A stretch of 64,000 nt of DNA, taken from contig NZ_LR723670.1 of the NCBI RefSeq assembly GCF_902502825.2, positions 3,061,001-3,125,000 on the forward strand, written 5' to 3'. Below are positions 27,552-36,844 of this stretch, piece after piece. Under the pieces are notes generated by a model, which saw only the letters and a program-made list of their open reading frames with translations, ran no database searches and had not been told where the DNA came from. The DNA is from Pseudorhizobium flavum (lineage in GTDB: Bacteria > Pseudomonadota > Alphaproteobacteria > Rhizobiales > Rhizobiaceae). Within the stretch, counting starts at the first letter, position 1, and each line of letters begins with the position of its first letter. The translations under genes and the position numbers were made by a program.

Positions 27552-28445
27552 TTGAGAGCTTCATCCACCGGATCCGTCGTGCCGAGACCGGCGGCCCCTT
27601 CCGATCCCATCGAAGCCCGTCTCTTCCAGGGTGGCTTGGCCGGCATGGAATGGACCTTTCGCGGCCGGCGGAGCCACGTCTTCGTTCTTCAAGCCGGCAG
27701 CGGTTCGCTGACATTCGCAGAGCAGGACGTGGTAGTCGCCGGACCCGCCATCGTCTGGATACCCGCCGACGCGAATGGATCGATCCTGTTCGAGGCCGGC
27801 GCTGAGGGTGGAACACTTGCCATTCCCGACGTGCTTCTCGGTTCGGCCATGCCCGTGGGAGCCATCTTCTCGCAGGTCCGCGATGCAATCACCCGCCCCA
27901 TCCTCGGCGCGCGGTTGGCGACTGCGGACGCCAGGCAGCTGCTTTCCACGATCGCTGCGATCGATCAGGAACTGCGTCTGGATGTGCCGGGCGCGCAGGA
28001 AGCTGTCCGCCACCATCTGGCCCTTCTGCTCCTGCAGGTCTGGCGCCTCTCGAAGCCCTCCACGGAGCAGGCGCAGCCCTCGCCGCGCATGATCCTTCGC
28101 GGCTTCGTTCATCTTGTCGAACTTCACGCGCGTGAACACTGGTCGCTTGCTGAATATGCGAACACGTTGGGTGTCACGGCGGACCGTCTCAACACGGCCG
28201 TCCGTCGGGCAACCGGGCGGACGCCCATGGAGCTGATTCACAGCAGACTTGTAGCGGAGGCGGCGATGCTTCTGGACGGAAGCGCCATGCAGATCGCCGA
28301 AATCGCCAATGTGCTCGGCTTCAAGGACCCCGCCTATTTCAGTCGCTTCTTCAAGCGAGTGGCTGGACACTCTCCGAAAGCACACCGTCAGGATGCTGCC
28401 ATGAAGCGAACGGCGCAGGAGACGAACTTCGCCGCCTGGCCTTGA
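27552..28445 (+). CDS. AraC family transcriptional regulator
   Basis: About 297 residues; N-terminal cupin-like ligand domain (FRGRRSHVFVLQAGSG, AGPAIVWIPAD) and a C-terminal AraC double helix-turn-helix (SLAEYANTLGVTADRLNTAV, QIAEIANVLGFKDPAYFSRF). No ATG suits; I take TTG 27552 with AGGA about 10 bases upstream, and a GTG at 27576 is another choice. The longer frame that reaches 27282 overlaps the signal peptide of the divergent binding-protein gene. It diverges from the Liv operon, which it probably controls. Confidence 0.78.
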   Translation: MRASSTGSVVPRPAAPSDPIEARLFQGGLAGMEWTFRGRRSHVFVLQAGSGSLTFAEQDVVVAGPAIVWIPADANGSILFEAGAEGGTLAIPDVLLGSAMPVGAIFSQVRDAITRPILGARLATADARQLLSTIAAIDQELRLDVPGAQEAVRHHLALLLLQVWRLSKPSTEQAQPSPRMILRGFVHLVELHAREHWSLAEYANTLGVTADRLNTAVRRATGRTPMELIHSRLVAEAAMLLDGSAMQIAEIANVLGFKDPAYFSRFFKRVAGHSPKAHRQDAAMKRTAQETNFAAWP

Positions 28446-28464
28446 TAGGAAGGATGACCCGATC

Positions 28465-28478
28465 TTGACACGGATCAA
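28465..28478. promoter_or_regulatory. FixK/FNR-type box upstream of ppsA
   Basis: TTGA-N6-TCAA (and TTGAC-N4-ATCAA, one base off the FNR half-site pair) is centred at 28471.5. A class II position would put transcription start near 28513, leaving a 50-base leader before the ppsA ATG. It lies 19 bases past the AraC regulator stop, outside coding sequence. Confidence 0.7.
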
Positions 28479-28562
28479 GGTTAAGCGGCTGCCCTCAGAC
28501 TAGCGTCTCCCTCATTGAAGGTGGCCGCACGCGGCCCGCACCGAAATTCCTGGAGGTCAGCA

Positions 28563-30959
28563 ATGAGCGTTACCGAAGCTCCCGTGGTCTGGTTCGAGAA
28601 GCTCAGGAGGATCGACGTCGCCAAGGTTGGGGGCAAGAACTCGTCCCTTGGCGAGATGATCCAGACACTCGCGCAGAGAGGCGTGGATGTTCCGGCCGGT
28701 TTCGCCACCACCGCCGACGCCTACTGGAACTACGTCGACGAGAATGGGATCCGAGACGCAATGGCTGCGCTGATTGCTGATTGGACGACGGGCAAAGCCA
28801 GTCTTGCGGAAACAGGAGCGACAGTCCGCAAGCTATTCCTGCGTGGCGACTGGCCCAAGGAGACTGCGAAGGCCATCATCGACGCTTATCGCGAATTGTC
28901 GGAACGGGCAGGTCGTACCGACGCCAGTGTTGCCGTCCGATCGAGCGCGACAGCCGAGGACCTGCCCGACGCAAGCTTTGCCGGACAGCAGGAAACCTTT
29001 CTCAATGTCGCGGGCGAAAAGGCGCTGCTCGACGCGTGCCGACGCTGCTTCGCCTCGTTGTTTACCGACCGCGCCATCTCCTATCGCCAGGCCAAGGGCT
29101 TCGACCACATGAAGGTTGCTCTGTCGATCGGCGTCCAGCAGATGGTCCGTTCCGACATCGGTGGATCCGGGGTCATGTTCTCGATCGACACGGAAACGGG
29201 GTTCGACAAGGTGGTCCTTATCAACGCTGCCTGGGGTCTCGGCGAAAACGTCGTGCAGGGCGCGGTCGATCCGGATGAATACCAGGTCTTCAAGCCGCTC
29301 CTCGACCAGCCGTCGCTAACGCCGATCATCGCGAAGAAGAAGGGCGCAAAGGCCATCAAGATGATTTACGGCAACGCCGATCAGCCGACGCGCAACGTGC
29401 CGACGTCCAGGGCGGAGCGGGAGGCCTTCGTGCTCGCCGATGAGGAAATCCTGACGCTTGCCCGTTGGGCCGCTACCATCGAGCAGCATTATGGTTGCGC
29501 GATGGACATGGAATGGGCCCGCGACGGAGAGACCGGGCGCCTCTACATCGTCCAGGCCCGTCCAGAAACCGTACAGTCCAACCGGGAAGCCGCGGTCTTC
29601 AAGGCATATCACATCAAGAGCAAGGGAAAGCAGATTGTCAGCGGCCTCTCCATCGGCGATGCCATCGTCTCTGGTCAGGTCTGCCTGATCGAGACGGCCA
29701 AGGACATCGAGCAGTTCGTCGACGGCTCGATCCTCGTTACCTCCACGACCGACCCCGACTGGGTGCCAATCATGAAGCGTGCGGCAGCCATTGTCACAGA
29801 CCACGGCGGACGCACCTCCCATGCCGCCATCGTGAGCCGGGAACTGGGACTTCCAGCTGTTGTGGGAACCGGAGATGCGACGCGTCTCCTGCACACTGGC
29901 CAGCAGATTACCGTCTCCTGCGCCGAGGGCGACGAAGGCATGATCTACGAAGGCGTCGCGGAGTACGATATCGAAACGCTCAACATGGGCGACGTTCCGA
30001 CGACAGAGACGAAGGTCATGCTGAACCTCGCCAATCCCGGGGCTGCCTTCCGCTGGTGGAAGCTACCGGCGGACGGAGTTGGCCTTGCGCGCATGGAGTT
30101 CGTCATCAGCAACGCCATCCGCATCCATCCCATGGCGCTTGTCCACTTCGATCGCCTCAAGGATGAGGCCGCCAAAGAGGAAATCGCCGCGCTGACCGCC
30201 GCCTACGATGACAAGGCGGAGTATTTCGTCGACCAGTTGTCCGAGGGTCTGGCTCGAATTGCAGCGGCGCTCTACCCGAAGCCGGTGATCGTCAGGATGA
30301 GCGACTTCAAGACCAACGAATATGCAGGCCTTGTCGGTGGCGCGGAATTCGAGCCGAAGGAGGAAAATCCGATGATTGGCTTCCGTGGTGCATCCCGCTA
30401 CTACTCGCCCCGCTATCGCGAGGGGTTCGCGCTGGAGTGCCGGGCAATCCGTAAGCTCCGCAACAAGCTCGGCTTCAAGAATGTCGTCGTCATGATCCCC
30501 TTCTGCCGTTCCGTCTCGGAGGCGGAGAAAGTACTGGAGGTGATGGCAGAAAACGGATTGAAACGGGGTGAGAACGGGCTGCAGGTCTACGTGATGTGCG
30601 AAATCCCCTCCAACGTCATCCTCGCAAAGCAGTTCGCGCAGCATTTCGACGGCTTCTCGATCGGTTCGAACGACCTCACCCAGCTCACCCTGGGGGTGGA
30701 CAGGGACTCCGGCGAGCTTGCTGACCTGTTCGACGAGCAGGACGAGGCGGTGAAGTGGATGATCCGCAGCGTCATCACCGAGGCCGAAAAGGCTGGCGCC
30801 AAGATCGGCATCTGCGGGCAGGCACCGAGCGACCATCCGGAGTTCGCGAAGTTCCTGGTGGACTGCGGCATCGACAGCATCTCCGTCAGCCCGGACAGCT
30901 TCGTCGTTGTGAAGAAGAAGGTCGCAGAGGCGGAAGGGCGTCGCTCAGCAGCCGCCTGA
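28563..30959 (+). CDS. ppsA: Phosphoenolpyruvate synthase
   Basis: 798-residue PEP synthase (pyruvate, water dikinase): pyruvate + ATP to PEP + AMP + phosphate, feeding gluconeogenesis. Three parts are visible: ATP-binding N-terminal domain (KVGGKNSSLGEM, VAVRSSATAEDLPDASFAGQ), phosphohistidine domain (GGRTSHAAIVSRELGLPAVV) and the PEP/pyruvate TIM barrel with SIGSNDLTQLTLGVDRDS. Start ATG 28563 behind GGAGG (28552-28556); the frame to 28515 lacks a site. Monocistronic, behind a FixK/FNR-type box. Confidence 0.92.
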   Translation: MSVTEAPVVWFEKLRRIDVAKVGGKNSSLGEMIQTLAQRGVDVPAGFATTADAYWNYVDENGIRDAMAALIADWTTGKASLAETGATVRKLFLRGDWPKETAKAIIDAYRELSERAGRTDASVAVRSSATAEDLPDASFAGQQETFLNVAGEKALLDACRRCFASLFTDRAISYRQAKGFDHMKVALSIGVQQMVRSDIGGSGVMFSIDTETGFDKVVLINAAWGLGENVVQGAVDPDEYQVFKPLLDQPSLTPIIAKKKGAKAIKMIYGNADQPTRNVPTSRAEREAFVLADEEILTLARWAATIEQHYGCAMDMEWARDGETGRLYIVQARPETVQSNREAAVFKAYHIKSKGKQIVSGLSIGDAIVSGQVCLIETAKDIEQFVDGSILVTSTTDPDWVPIMKRAAAIVTDHGGRTSHAAIVSRELGLPAVVGTGDATRLLHTGQQITVSCAEGDEGMIYEGVAEYDIETLNMGDVPTTETKVMLNLANPGAAFRWWKLPADGVGLARMEFVISNAIRIHPMALVHFDRLKDEAAKEEIAALTAAYDDKAEYFVDQLSEGLARIAAALYPKPVIVRMSDFKTNEYAGLVGGAEFEPKEENPMIGFRGASRYYSPRYREGFALECRAIRKLRNKLGFKNVVVMIPFCRSVSEAEKVLEVMAENGLKRGENGLQVYVMCEIPSNVILAKQFAQHFDGFSIGSNDLTQLTLGVDRDSGELADLFDEQDEAVKWMIRSVITEAEKAGAKIGICGQAPSDHPEFAKFLVDCGIDSISVSPDSFVVVKKKVAEAEGRRSAAA

Positions 30960-31021
30960 GGCAGGGCGGTTCCGAAGTGCCCATTGGCTTGCGCATCTCA
31001 CGATGAGGGCGCGGCTCCTGC

Positions 31022-32005
31022 TCAGGGCACCAGCACCGCCGCGCCGGACAGCCGCCCCGAGCGCAGGTCATCCAGCGCGGCGTTCGCCTCGGCCAGAGGG
31101 TAACGCACAGTGTGGGTTCTCACCCCTGCCGCCAGGGCAATCGGGAAGAATTCCTCCGCATCCTTTCGGGTAAGGTTCGCGACCGAGCAGATGCTTCGCT
31201 CCCCCCAAAGAAGCGAATAGGGCATGCTTGGAATGTCGCTCATGTGGATCCCCCCACAAACGACACGGCCGCCCTTCCTCACCACCTTCAGGGCCTCGGG
31301 CACCAGGTCCCCAACGGGCGCGAACAGGATTGCCGCATCAAGAAGCTCTGGTGGCTTGTCGCCGGAAGCACCGGCCCAGCTGACGCCGAGGCTTCTGGCG
31401 AAATCCTGCGCCTGCACGTCGCCTGGCTTGCTGAAGGCGGAGACTTCGCGTCCCTGCCAACGGCAGATCTGGGCGATGATATGCGCAGCTGCTCCGAACC
31501 CGTAGAGGCCGATCCGCCTCCCTTCACCGGCCTTCTTTAGAGATCGCCAGCCGATGAGGCCCGCACAGAGAAGCGGCGCGAGGGACACCGGATCCCCATC
31601 TTCGGCAAGTTCGAATGCATAATCCTGATCCGCGACCACATGGGTAGCGAAGCCTCCGTCGCGGGTATAGCCGGTGAACTGCGGCTCGTCGCAGAGGTTT
31701 TCCTGCCCGTTCGTGCAATAACTGCAGTGTCCGCAGGTGTGGCCAAGCCAGGGTACCCCGACACGACGGCCGATCCTTTCTTGGGAAACACCCTCACCGA
31801 CCGCCTCGACGCGACCCACGATTTCATGTCCCGGAACGAGCGGCAACTTCGGACTGGACAAGTCGCCGTCCACGACATGGAGATCAGTGCGACAGACGGC
31901 ACAGGCCTCGACCCGGACGAGAATCTCGCCTGCTCCCGGCAGCGGGTCTTGCCGTTCCAGAAGCACCAGCGGCTGCCCAATTTCGTGCAATACCATCGCG
32001 CGCAT
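31022..32005 (-). CDS. Zinc-dependent alcohol dehydrogenase (MDR family)
   Basis: 327-residue medium-chain dehydrogenase. Catalytic Zn ligands in VCRTDLHVV and GHE, structural Zn Cys cluster CGHCSYCTNGQENLC, cofactor motif YGFGAAAHI. GGAGG precedes ATG 32005. Slightly short and resembles the 'zinc-binding alcohol dehydrogenase, AdhP-like with YSLLWGERS' type whose substrate is not known. It may be read as part of the minus-strand operon above, but 149 bases separate it from the nitrilase. Confidence 0.82.
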   Translation of the reverse strand: MRAMVLHEIGQPLVLLERQDPLPGAGEILVRVEACAVCRTDLHVVDGDLSSPKLPLVPGHEIVGRVEAVGEGVSQERIGRRVGVPWLGHTCGHCSYCTNGQENLCDEPQFTGYTRDGGFATHVVADQDYAFELAEDGDPVSLAPLLCAGLIGWRSLKKAGEGRRIGLYGFGAAAHIIAQICRWQGREVSAFSKPGDVQAQDFARSLGVSWAGASGDKPPELLDAAILFAPVGDLVPEALKVVRKGGRVVCGGIHMSDIPSMPYSLLWGERSICSVANLTRKDAEEFFPIALAAGVRTHTVRYPLAEANAALDDLRSGRLSGAAVLVP

Positions 32006-32154
32006 GATGCGGTCCTCCCTACTAGGTCGGAGTATAGCACCATGAAGAACGACAACGTCGACATGGCACGAGGCCGCTGAAGCGATCAGCGCCGATCGCG
32101 AACGATCCAGCGGCGCGTCACGAGGCGGACGACCGCAGATCCCACCGACAGCAA

Positions 32155-32925
32155 CTAGCGCAGATCCCTCAGATAGGTATTCTCTGCGCGCGACTGGTCG
32201 AAGGCGGAGGTAACGATTTCGGCGAAGAAGAGCGCCTCCTCATCCGCAGGCGCCTCCGCCAGAAGGCTGCCGTCAGGCGCTGCGATATGGGATCGGCCCG
32301 CATAGGCGAAATTCCGGTCCGCACCGCAGTGGTTGATATAGGCGACGAAGACCTGGTTCTCGAAGGCCCTGACCCGGATCATGTGCTCGGCAATGAAGCT
32401 GCCCGACCAGCCGATGGGAAGAGCCGTCGGTACCACCACCAGATCGACACCCGCCTTCGCCAGCCGGCGGACGTTCTCTGGAAACTCGACGTCGTAGCAG
32501 ATCAGCATGCCGACGCGCATGCCGTCGACATCGGCCAGGATGGTGCGAGGTTCTTCCACGGAGAACCAGCGCCGCTCATACGGACCGTAAAGGTGCGACT
32601 TGCGATAGACGGCGAACTCCCCGGAGCCGTCGGTGAGTACTGCGCTGTTGTAGATGGCATCACCATCGGACTCGGCAAAACCGGCAACGATCGTGAGCCC
32701 GGTGCGGGCTGCCATCTCCGACAGGCGCGCCATCGTTGGTGACTGGGCCGATACCGCGGTTTCGACAAGCGCCTCAGCAGCACCATATCCGTTGATCGCA
32801 AGTTCCGGCGCGATCAGCAGCCTCGCACCCTGTTCTGCGGCGCGTGCAGCAGCCTTGGCGATCTTGTCGAGATTGGCTTCGACGTCGCCCGTCATCGACT
32901 GCATCTGGTATCCGGCGATCTTCAT
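32155..32925 (-). CDS. Carbon-nitrogen hydrolase (nitrilase superfamily amidase)
   Basis: 256-residue amidase with the full catalytic triad: Glu41 in APELAINGY, Lys109 in YRKSHLYG and Cys143 in ICYDVEFPE. The fold is that of omega-amidase, N-carbamoylputrescine amidase and guanidinobutyramide amidase. Its start overlaps the permease stop by four bases, so it is the last gene of the Pot-type operon that begins with a ureohydrolase. The pairing suggests breakdown of an amide or carbamoyl compound related to arginine or polyamines. Confidence 0.83.
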   Translation of the reverse strand: MKIAGYQMQSMTGDVEANLDKIAKAAARAAEQGARLLIAPELAINGYGAAEALVETAVSAQSPTMARLSEMAARTGLTIVAGFAESDGDAIYNSAVLTDGSGEFAVYRKSHLYGPYERRWFSVEEPRTILADVDGMRVGMLICYDVEFPENVRRLAKAGVDLVVVPTALPIGWSGSFIAEHMIRVRAFENQVFVAYINHCGADRNFAYAGRSHIAAPDGSLLAEAPADEEALFFAEIVTSAFDQSRAENTYLRDLR

Positions 32926-33719
32926 CGGTCACTCGTCATTGCGCCGAGCAGCTTCGGAAGGTCGCCAAATCTGGCGATTGCACCGAAGACAAGCGCTGCG
33001 ATCGCCAGGAAGAAGACGGTTACCGAGGCCATGGTGGGCGTATAGCCGTAGCGCAAGGCGTTGAAGATCTTGATGGGCAGGGTTTCCATAGTGAAGCCAA
33101 CCGTCATGTAGGCGACGATATACTCGTTGAGCGATAGGACGAAGGCGAAGGCATAGCCGGACACCATATAGGGCAGGATCAGGGGAAAGATGACCGTGCG
33201 GAAGATTGCCCGGTCGTCTGCTCCCATGGTCGCGGCGGCCTCGACCAGGGACCGGTCGATCGCCGAAAAGCCGAGCGACAGTGTGACGAGCGGCAGTGTC
33301 ACGAAGAAGATTGCGTGGCTGATGACGGCGGTCCACGGCTGGCCGTAGAACCCGCTGGTTGCCCAGAAGGTCAGGAGACCAAGTGCGGTTATGACGGGCG
33401 GCAGGGTGAATGGAGCAACCCCGAGCAGCTGGAAGATGTTGGCCCACGGCGCCACCCGACGCCACAGAAACCACGCAAGCGGCAGCGCTACGAGCAGCGC
33501 AAGTGCGGCTGAGGTGGCCGCGAGCGTCAGGGAGGCGAGAAGCGCGCTTCTCCACTCGTCATTTGCGAAGATCTCTCCATACCACGACAGGGAAAATCCC
33601 TGGGGCGGAAAGGCCAGGGTCTGCTTCTCATTGATCGAGACGCCTGCCACGACGATCAGTGGCAGTGCCAGAAACAGGCCGACGGCAAGGAAGAAGAAGC
33701 GTCGAAGGGCCGTCATCAC
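32922..33719 (-). CDS. Polyamine-type ABC transporter permease (PotC-like)
   Basis: 265-residue permease, six helices, with the EAA loop EAAATMGADDRAIFRTVIFP. It belongs to the spermidine/putrescine family (PotC). Overlaps the PotB-like gene by four bases upstream and the amidase downstream. Confidence 0.86.
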   Translation of the reverse strand: MMTALRRFFFLAVGLFLALPLIVVAGVSINEKQTLAFPPQGFSLSWYGEIFANDEWRSALLASLTLAATSAALALLVALPLAWFLWRRVAPWANIFQLLGVAPFTLPPVITALGLLTFWATSGFYGQPWTAVISHAIFFVTLPLVTLSLGFSAIDRSLVEAAATMGADDRAIFRTVIFPLILPYMVSGYAFAFVLSLNEYIVAYMTVGFTMETLPIKIFNALRYGYTPTMASVTVFFLAIAALVFGAIARFGDLPKLLGAMTSDR

Positions 33720-34570
33720 GCCACCTCCTTTTGCCGTCCAGCGTAGAAGGCAAGACCGACCAGCGCGAGCGAGACGAGCACCAGGAAGACTGCCATGGCT
33801 GCGGCAAACGGCATGTTCGACTGGTAGATCGCCTGATCGGTAATGAGCACCGAAAGCGTCCAGTGCTGCGGCCTGCCGAGCAGTTGCGGCAGCAGGTAGG
33901 AACCGAGCGCGAAGATGAACACCATGATCAATGTCGCGAGGATGGTGTTGCGAAGCGCCGGCACCACGACGGAGAAGAAGGCCCTGACAGGCGAGGCTCC
34001 CAGGGTCCGGGCAGCTTCCGTGAGCGTCGGATCAAGCCTGACAAGGGCCGGGTAGAGGACGAGAACCGTATAGGGCAGCGCCTGGTAGGTCATCGCAGTC
34101 ATCACCGCGCCGAAGCTTGGCGTGAGCGCCTGCGGGCCTTCCATGAGGCCGAGCATGACGAGCAGGTTGGTAAGCCCTGCCGTCCGGGACAGGAGCGTCG
34201 ACCATGCAAAGCCGATCATCACCTCCGAGAGAGAAAGGATGGAGAGGAGAACCACGAGCCACAATATTTGCACGCGCCTCGAAGCGCAGGAGAGCAGATA
34301 GGTGAAGGGCACGCCAATGGCGACACATGCGGCCGCAACCGCCATGGCGAGGAAAAGCGAGAAACCGAGGACCTTGCCGAAAAACAGGCTGAGAAAGCGT
34401 CCGTAATTGTCGAAGACGAGGGCCGGTTCGTAGAAGCCGCCCTGCTGCCGTTCGAAGAAGGAGACAGCGATCATGGTGGCGAAGGGAATGACGAAGAAGA
34501 CGATCAGCATCCCCGCCGGAAAGACGAGCGGTCCGTAGTCGGCCAGGCGCTGCGGTGCCTCCCGCCTCAT
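33716..34570 (-). CDS. Polyamine-type ABC transporter permease (PotB-like)
   Basis: 284-residue permease, six helices, EAA loop EAARTLGASPVRAFFSVVVP. Coupled by four-base overlaps to the ATPase gene upstream and the PotC-like gene downstream. Confidence 0.86.
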   Translation of the reverse strand: MRREAPQRLADYGPLVFPAGMLIVFFVIPFATMIAVSFFERQQGGFYEPALVFDNYGRFLSLFFGKVLGFSLFLAMAVAAACVAIGVPFTYLLSCASRRVQILWLVVLLSILSLSEVMIGFAWSTLLSRTAGLTNLLVMLGLMEGPQALTPSFGAVMTAMTYQALPYTVLVLYPALVRLDPTLTEAARTLGASPVRAFFSVVVPALRNTILATLIMVFIFALGSYLLPQLLGRPQHWTLSVLITDQAIYQSNMPFAAAMAVFLVLVSLALVGLAFYAGRQKEVA

Positions 34571-35601
34571 CGCGCCAGCACCACGCTCGTCTCTGGATCG
34601 AAGCGCAGGCCGACCGTCTGCCCGACGGTGACATCGGGCCGCGAGCGGGGGGCGGATACGGCGACGATCTGCTGCCCGCCCGCCTCGATGAAGGTTTCGA
34701 CGCTCCCGCCGAGGTCACGGACGAAGGTGACCTTTCCGGCCAGACTGCTTTCCGCTGACGGGACGATCTGCACATCCTCCGGCCGGACGGAGATGGTGCC
34801 GCTTCTCGTGGTGCCGAGAGTGAGGCCCGCGACGGAGGAACCGAAGATGGATGCCTCTCCCTTGCCGTCGGTGGTGAATGGAATGAGGTTCGTCGAGCCT
34901 ATGAAGTCGGCGACGAAGGAATCGGCCGGCCGACGATAGATGTCGACAGGCGCTGCTGCCTGGCGGACTTCACCGCCGTTCATGACCACGACGGTATCGG
35001 CCATGGTCATCGCCTCGCGCTGGTCATGCGTCACGACGATCGTGGTGATGCCGAGACGCTGCTGCAACTGACGCAGTTCGACCTGCATGGCCTCGCGCAG
35101 TTTCGCGTCGAGCGCGGACAACGGCTCATCGAGCAGAAAGAGCTTTGGCGAGATGGCCAGGGCGCGCGCGATCGCAATCCGCTGACGCTGGCCGCCGGAG
35201 AGCTTGTTAACGGAGCGGTCGGAAAAACCGGGCAGATGGATCATCGACAGCAGCTCGTCGACCCGCTTCTTCTGCTCGTCCTTTGAAACGCCACGGATGC
35301 GCAGAGCGTAGGCGATGTTCTCACCAACTGTCAGGTGCGGGAACAGTGCGAGCGACTGGAAGACCATGCCGAGATTGCGCTTGTGGGTCGGAACGCGCGT
35401 GATGTCTTCGCCGCCCAAGGTGATCGAGCCTTCCGTCGGAAGGTCAAGGCCAGCGACCATCCGCATCAACGTGGTCTTGCCGCATCCGGATGGACCGAGG
35501 AGGCAGACAAAGGTCCCTTCCGGCACTGAAAGGCTGACATTGTTCACGGCTTTGAACGTGCCGAACTCTTTCGTCACATGGCTAAGGGTCAGTCCGGACA
35601 T
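34567..35601 (-). CDS. Polyamine-type ABC transporter ATPase (PotA-like)
   Basis: 344-residue ATPase. Walker A LLGPSGCGKTTLMR, signature KLSGGQRQRIAIARAL, Walker B LFLLDEPLSALD, switch His VVTHDQREAMTM, and a C-terminal TOBE domain (residues about 260-344). It drives the PotBC-like channel. The gene follows the binding-protein gene after an 83-base gap with a hairpin. Confidence 0.88.
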   Translation of the reverse strand: MSGLTLSHVTKEFGTFKAVNNVSLSVPEGTFVCLLGPSGCGKTTLMRMVAGLDLPTEGSITLGGEDITRVPTHKRNLGMVFQSLALFPHLTVGENIAYALRIRGVSKDEQKKRVDELLSMIHLPGFSDRSVNKLSGGQRQRIAIARALAISPKLFLLDEPLSALDAKLREAMQVELRQLQQRLGITTIVVTHDQREAMTMADTVVVMNGGEVRQAAAPVDIYRRPADSFVADFIGSTNLIPFTTDGKGEASIFGSSVAGLTLGTTRSGTISVRPEDVQIVPSAESSLAGKVTFVRDLGGSVETFIEAGGQQIVAVSAPRSRPDVTVGQTVGLRFDPETSVVLAR

Positions 35602-35647
35602 CTGCTCTACGCTCGGCTTTCAAGAAGCTTCTTGTCTTTGAAGGGAA

Positions 35648-35674
35648 GCCACCCTCCCTGATGGGGAGGGTGGC
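35648..35674 (-). other. Stem-loop after the binding-protein gene
   Basis: An 11-bp perfect stem (35648-35658 with 35664-35674) and 5-base loop sit between the binding-protein gene and the ATPase gene. No T run follows on the minus strand. It probably protects the binding-protein mRNA end or limits readthrough. Confidence 0.55.
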
Positions 35675-35684
35675 CGTCGCAGGA

Positions 35685-36773
35685 TCAGCCTGCAATCATC
35701 TCCGTCCACTTCTGGTTCAGGAAGTCGGATTTCTGCTGGTACATCTCGTAACGCGGAATGATCGGATCGATGTCGGACGAGACTGCGTCGAATTCCTCGG
35801 TTGTCAGGTCAAGGAGATCGCGCTTTACCGTCGGAGACGTTCCGACCTTGCGCGACAGCGTTGCCTGGACGGCCGGCTGGCACATGTAATCGATGAAGAT
35901 ATGCGCCTCTTCGACCTTCTCGGAGGCGCGCGAGAGAGCCCAGCTTCCGGAATCGAGGATACCGCCCTCCTTCGGGAAGGTGGAACGCACGGGATGGCCG
36001 TCTGCAGCAGCAAGTCCTGTCACGTCATGATAGTACTGGCCCATCGGGATTTCGCCCGATTTCAGGGACTGCTCGAACTGCGCCTCGTCGCGATACCACA
36101 GCCGTACATTCGGCTTTACCTCTGCCAGCTTTTCGAAGGCCTGGAGGATCCCCTCCTCGGTTGCGAGGATATCGGTGCCGCCGAGATGCGTCTTCGCCGT
36201 CACCTCGAGCAGGAAGGAATTGGAGACGAGCGCAAGCAGGCCCAGCTTGTCGGCGTTTGCCGGATCCCACAGGGCAGCCCAGGAAGTGGGCGCTTCGGGA
36301 TAGACGTCGGTATTGGTGACGAGCGTGATATACCAGGACACGGCACCGATGCCGGCGACGCGACCATCAGGGTACTTGTTGATGAAGGTGTCGATCAGGC
36401 CGGAAGCGTTCCCGATCTTCGCCATGTCGAGCGGAGCCCAGAGCTCGGTCGATTGCCCCTTCAACAGAGCCACCTGCGACATCATCGAGACGTCCGCCGG
36501 CGCCTGGCCAGCGCGCGCCGCCTGCTCCAGCTGCACCAGCCAGGCCTCGCCCGTCGGCTCGGCAATGGATTCTATCGCAATGCCGGTAGCCTTGGTGAAT
36601 TCTGGAAAAATGTTCTTGTCGAAGGAGTCCTTGAAGTAGCCCCCGTAGACGCCGACCTTCAGGGAACGGTCCTGAGCGCGCAGAATGGACGGCATTGCCA
36701 GCATCGACGCACCTGCCAGGCCGGCGCCAAGTACCGCGCGGCGGGTCGGCTGCATGTTGAAGATCTTACCCAT
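35685..36773 (-). CDS. Polyamine-type ABC transporter substrate-binding protein (PotD-like)
   Basis: 362-residue periplasmic protein of the PotD/spermidine-binding family (DRSLKVGVYGGYFKDSFDK opening). The signal peptide carries a twin Arg (PTRRAVLGAGLAG), so Tat export is likely. GGAG stands eight bases before ATG 36773. It is the second gene of the operon after the ureohydrolase. The ligand is not determined; a polyamine or guanidino compound fits the neighbours. Confidence 0.86.
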   Translation of the reverse strand: MGKIFNMQPTRRAVLGAGLAGASMLAMPSILRAQDRSLKVGVYGGYFKDSFDKNIFPEFTKATGIAIESIAEPTGEAWLVQLEQAARAGQAPADVSMMSQVALLKGQSTELWAPLDMAKIGNASGLIDTFINKYPDGRVAGIGAVSWYITLVTNTDVYPEAPTSWAALWDPANADKLGLLALVSNSFLLEVTAKTHLGGTDILATEEGILQAFEKLAEVKPNVRLWYRDEAQFEQSLKSGEIPMGQYYHDVTGLAAADGHPVRSTFPKEGGILDSGSWALSRASEKVEEAHIFIDYMCQPAVQATLSRKVGTSPTVKRDLLDLTTEEFDAVSSDIDPIIPRYEMYQQKSDFLNQKWTEMIAG

Positions 36774-36844
36774 GTCTTTCTCCTTTGTTTGCCGGCAGGT
36801 TCTGTGCCTGCGCAGCCAGTTCCCACTCTTGTCTTTAGTCTACG

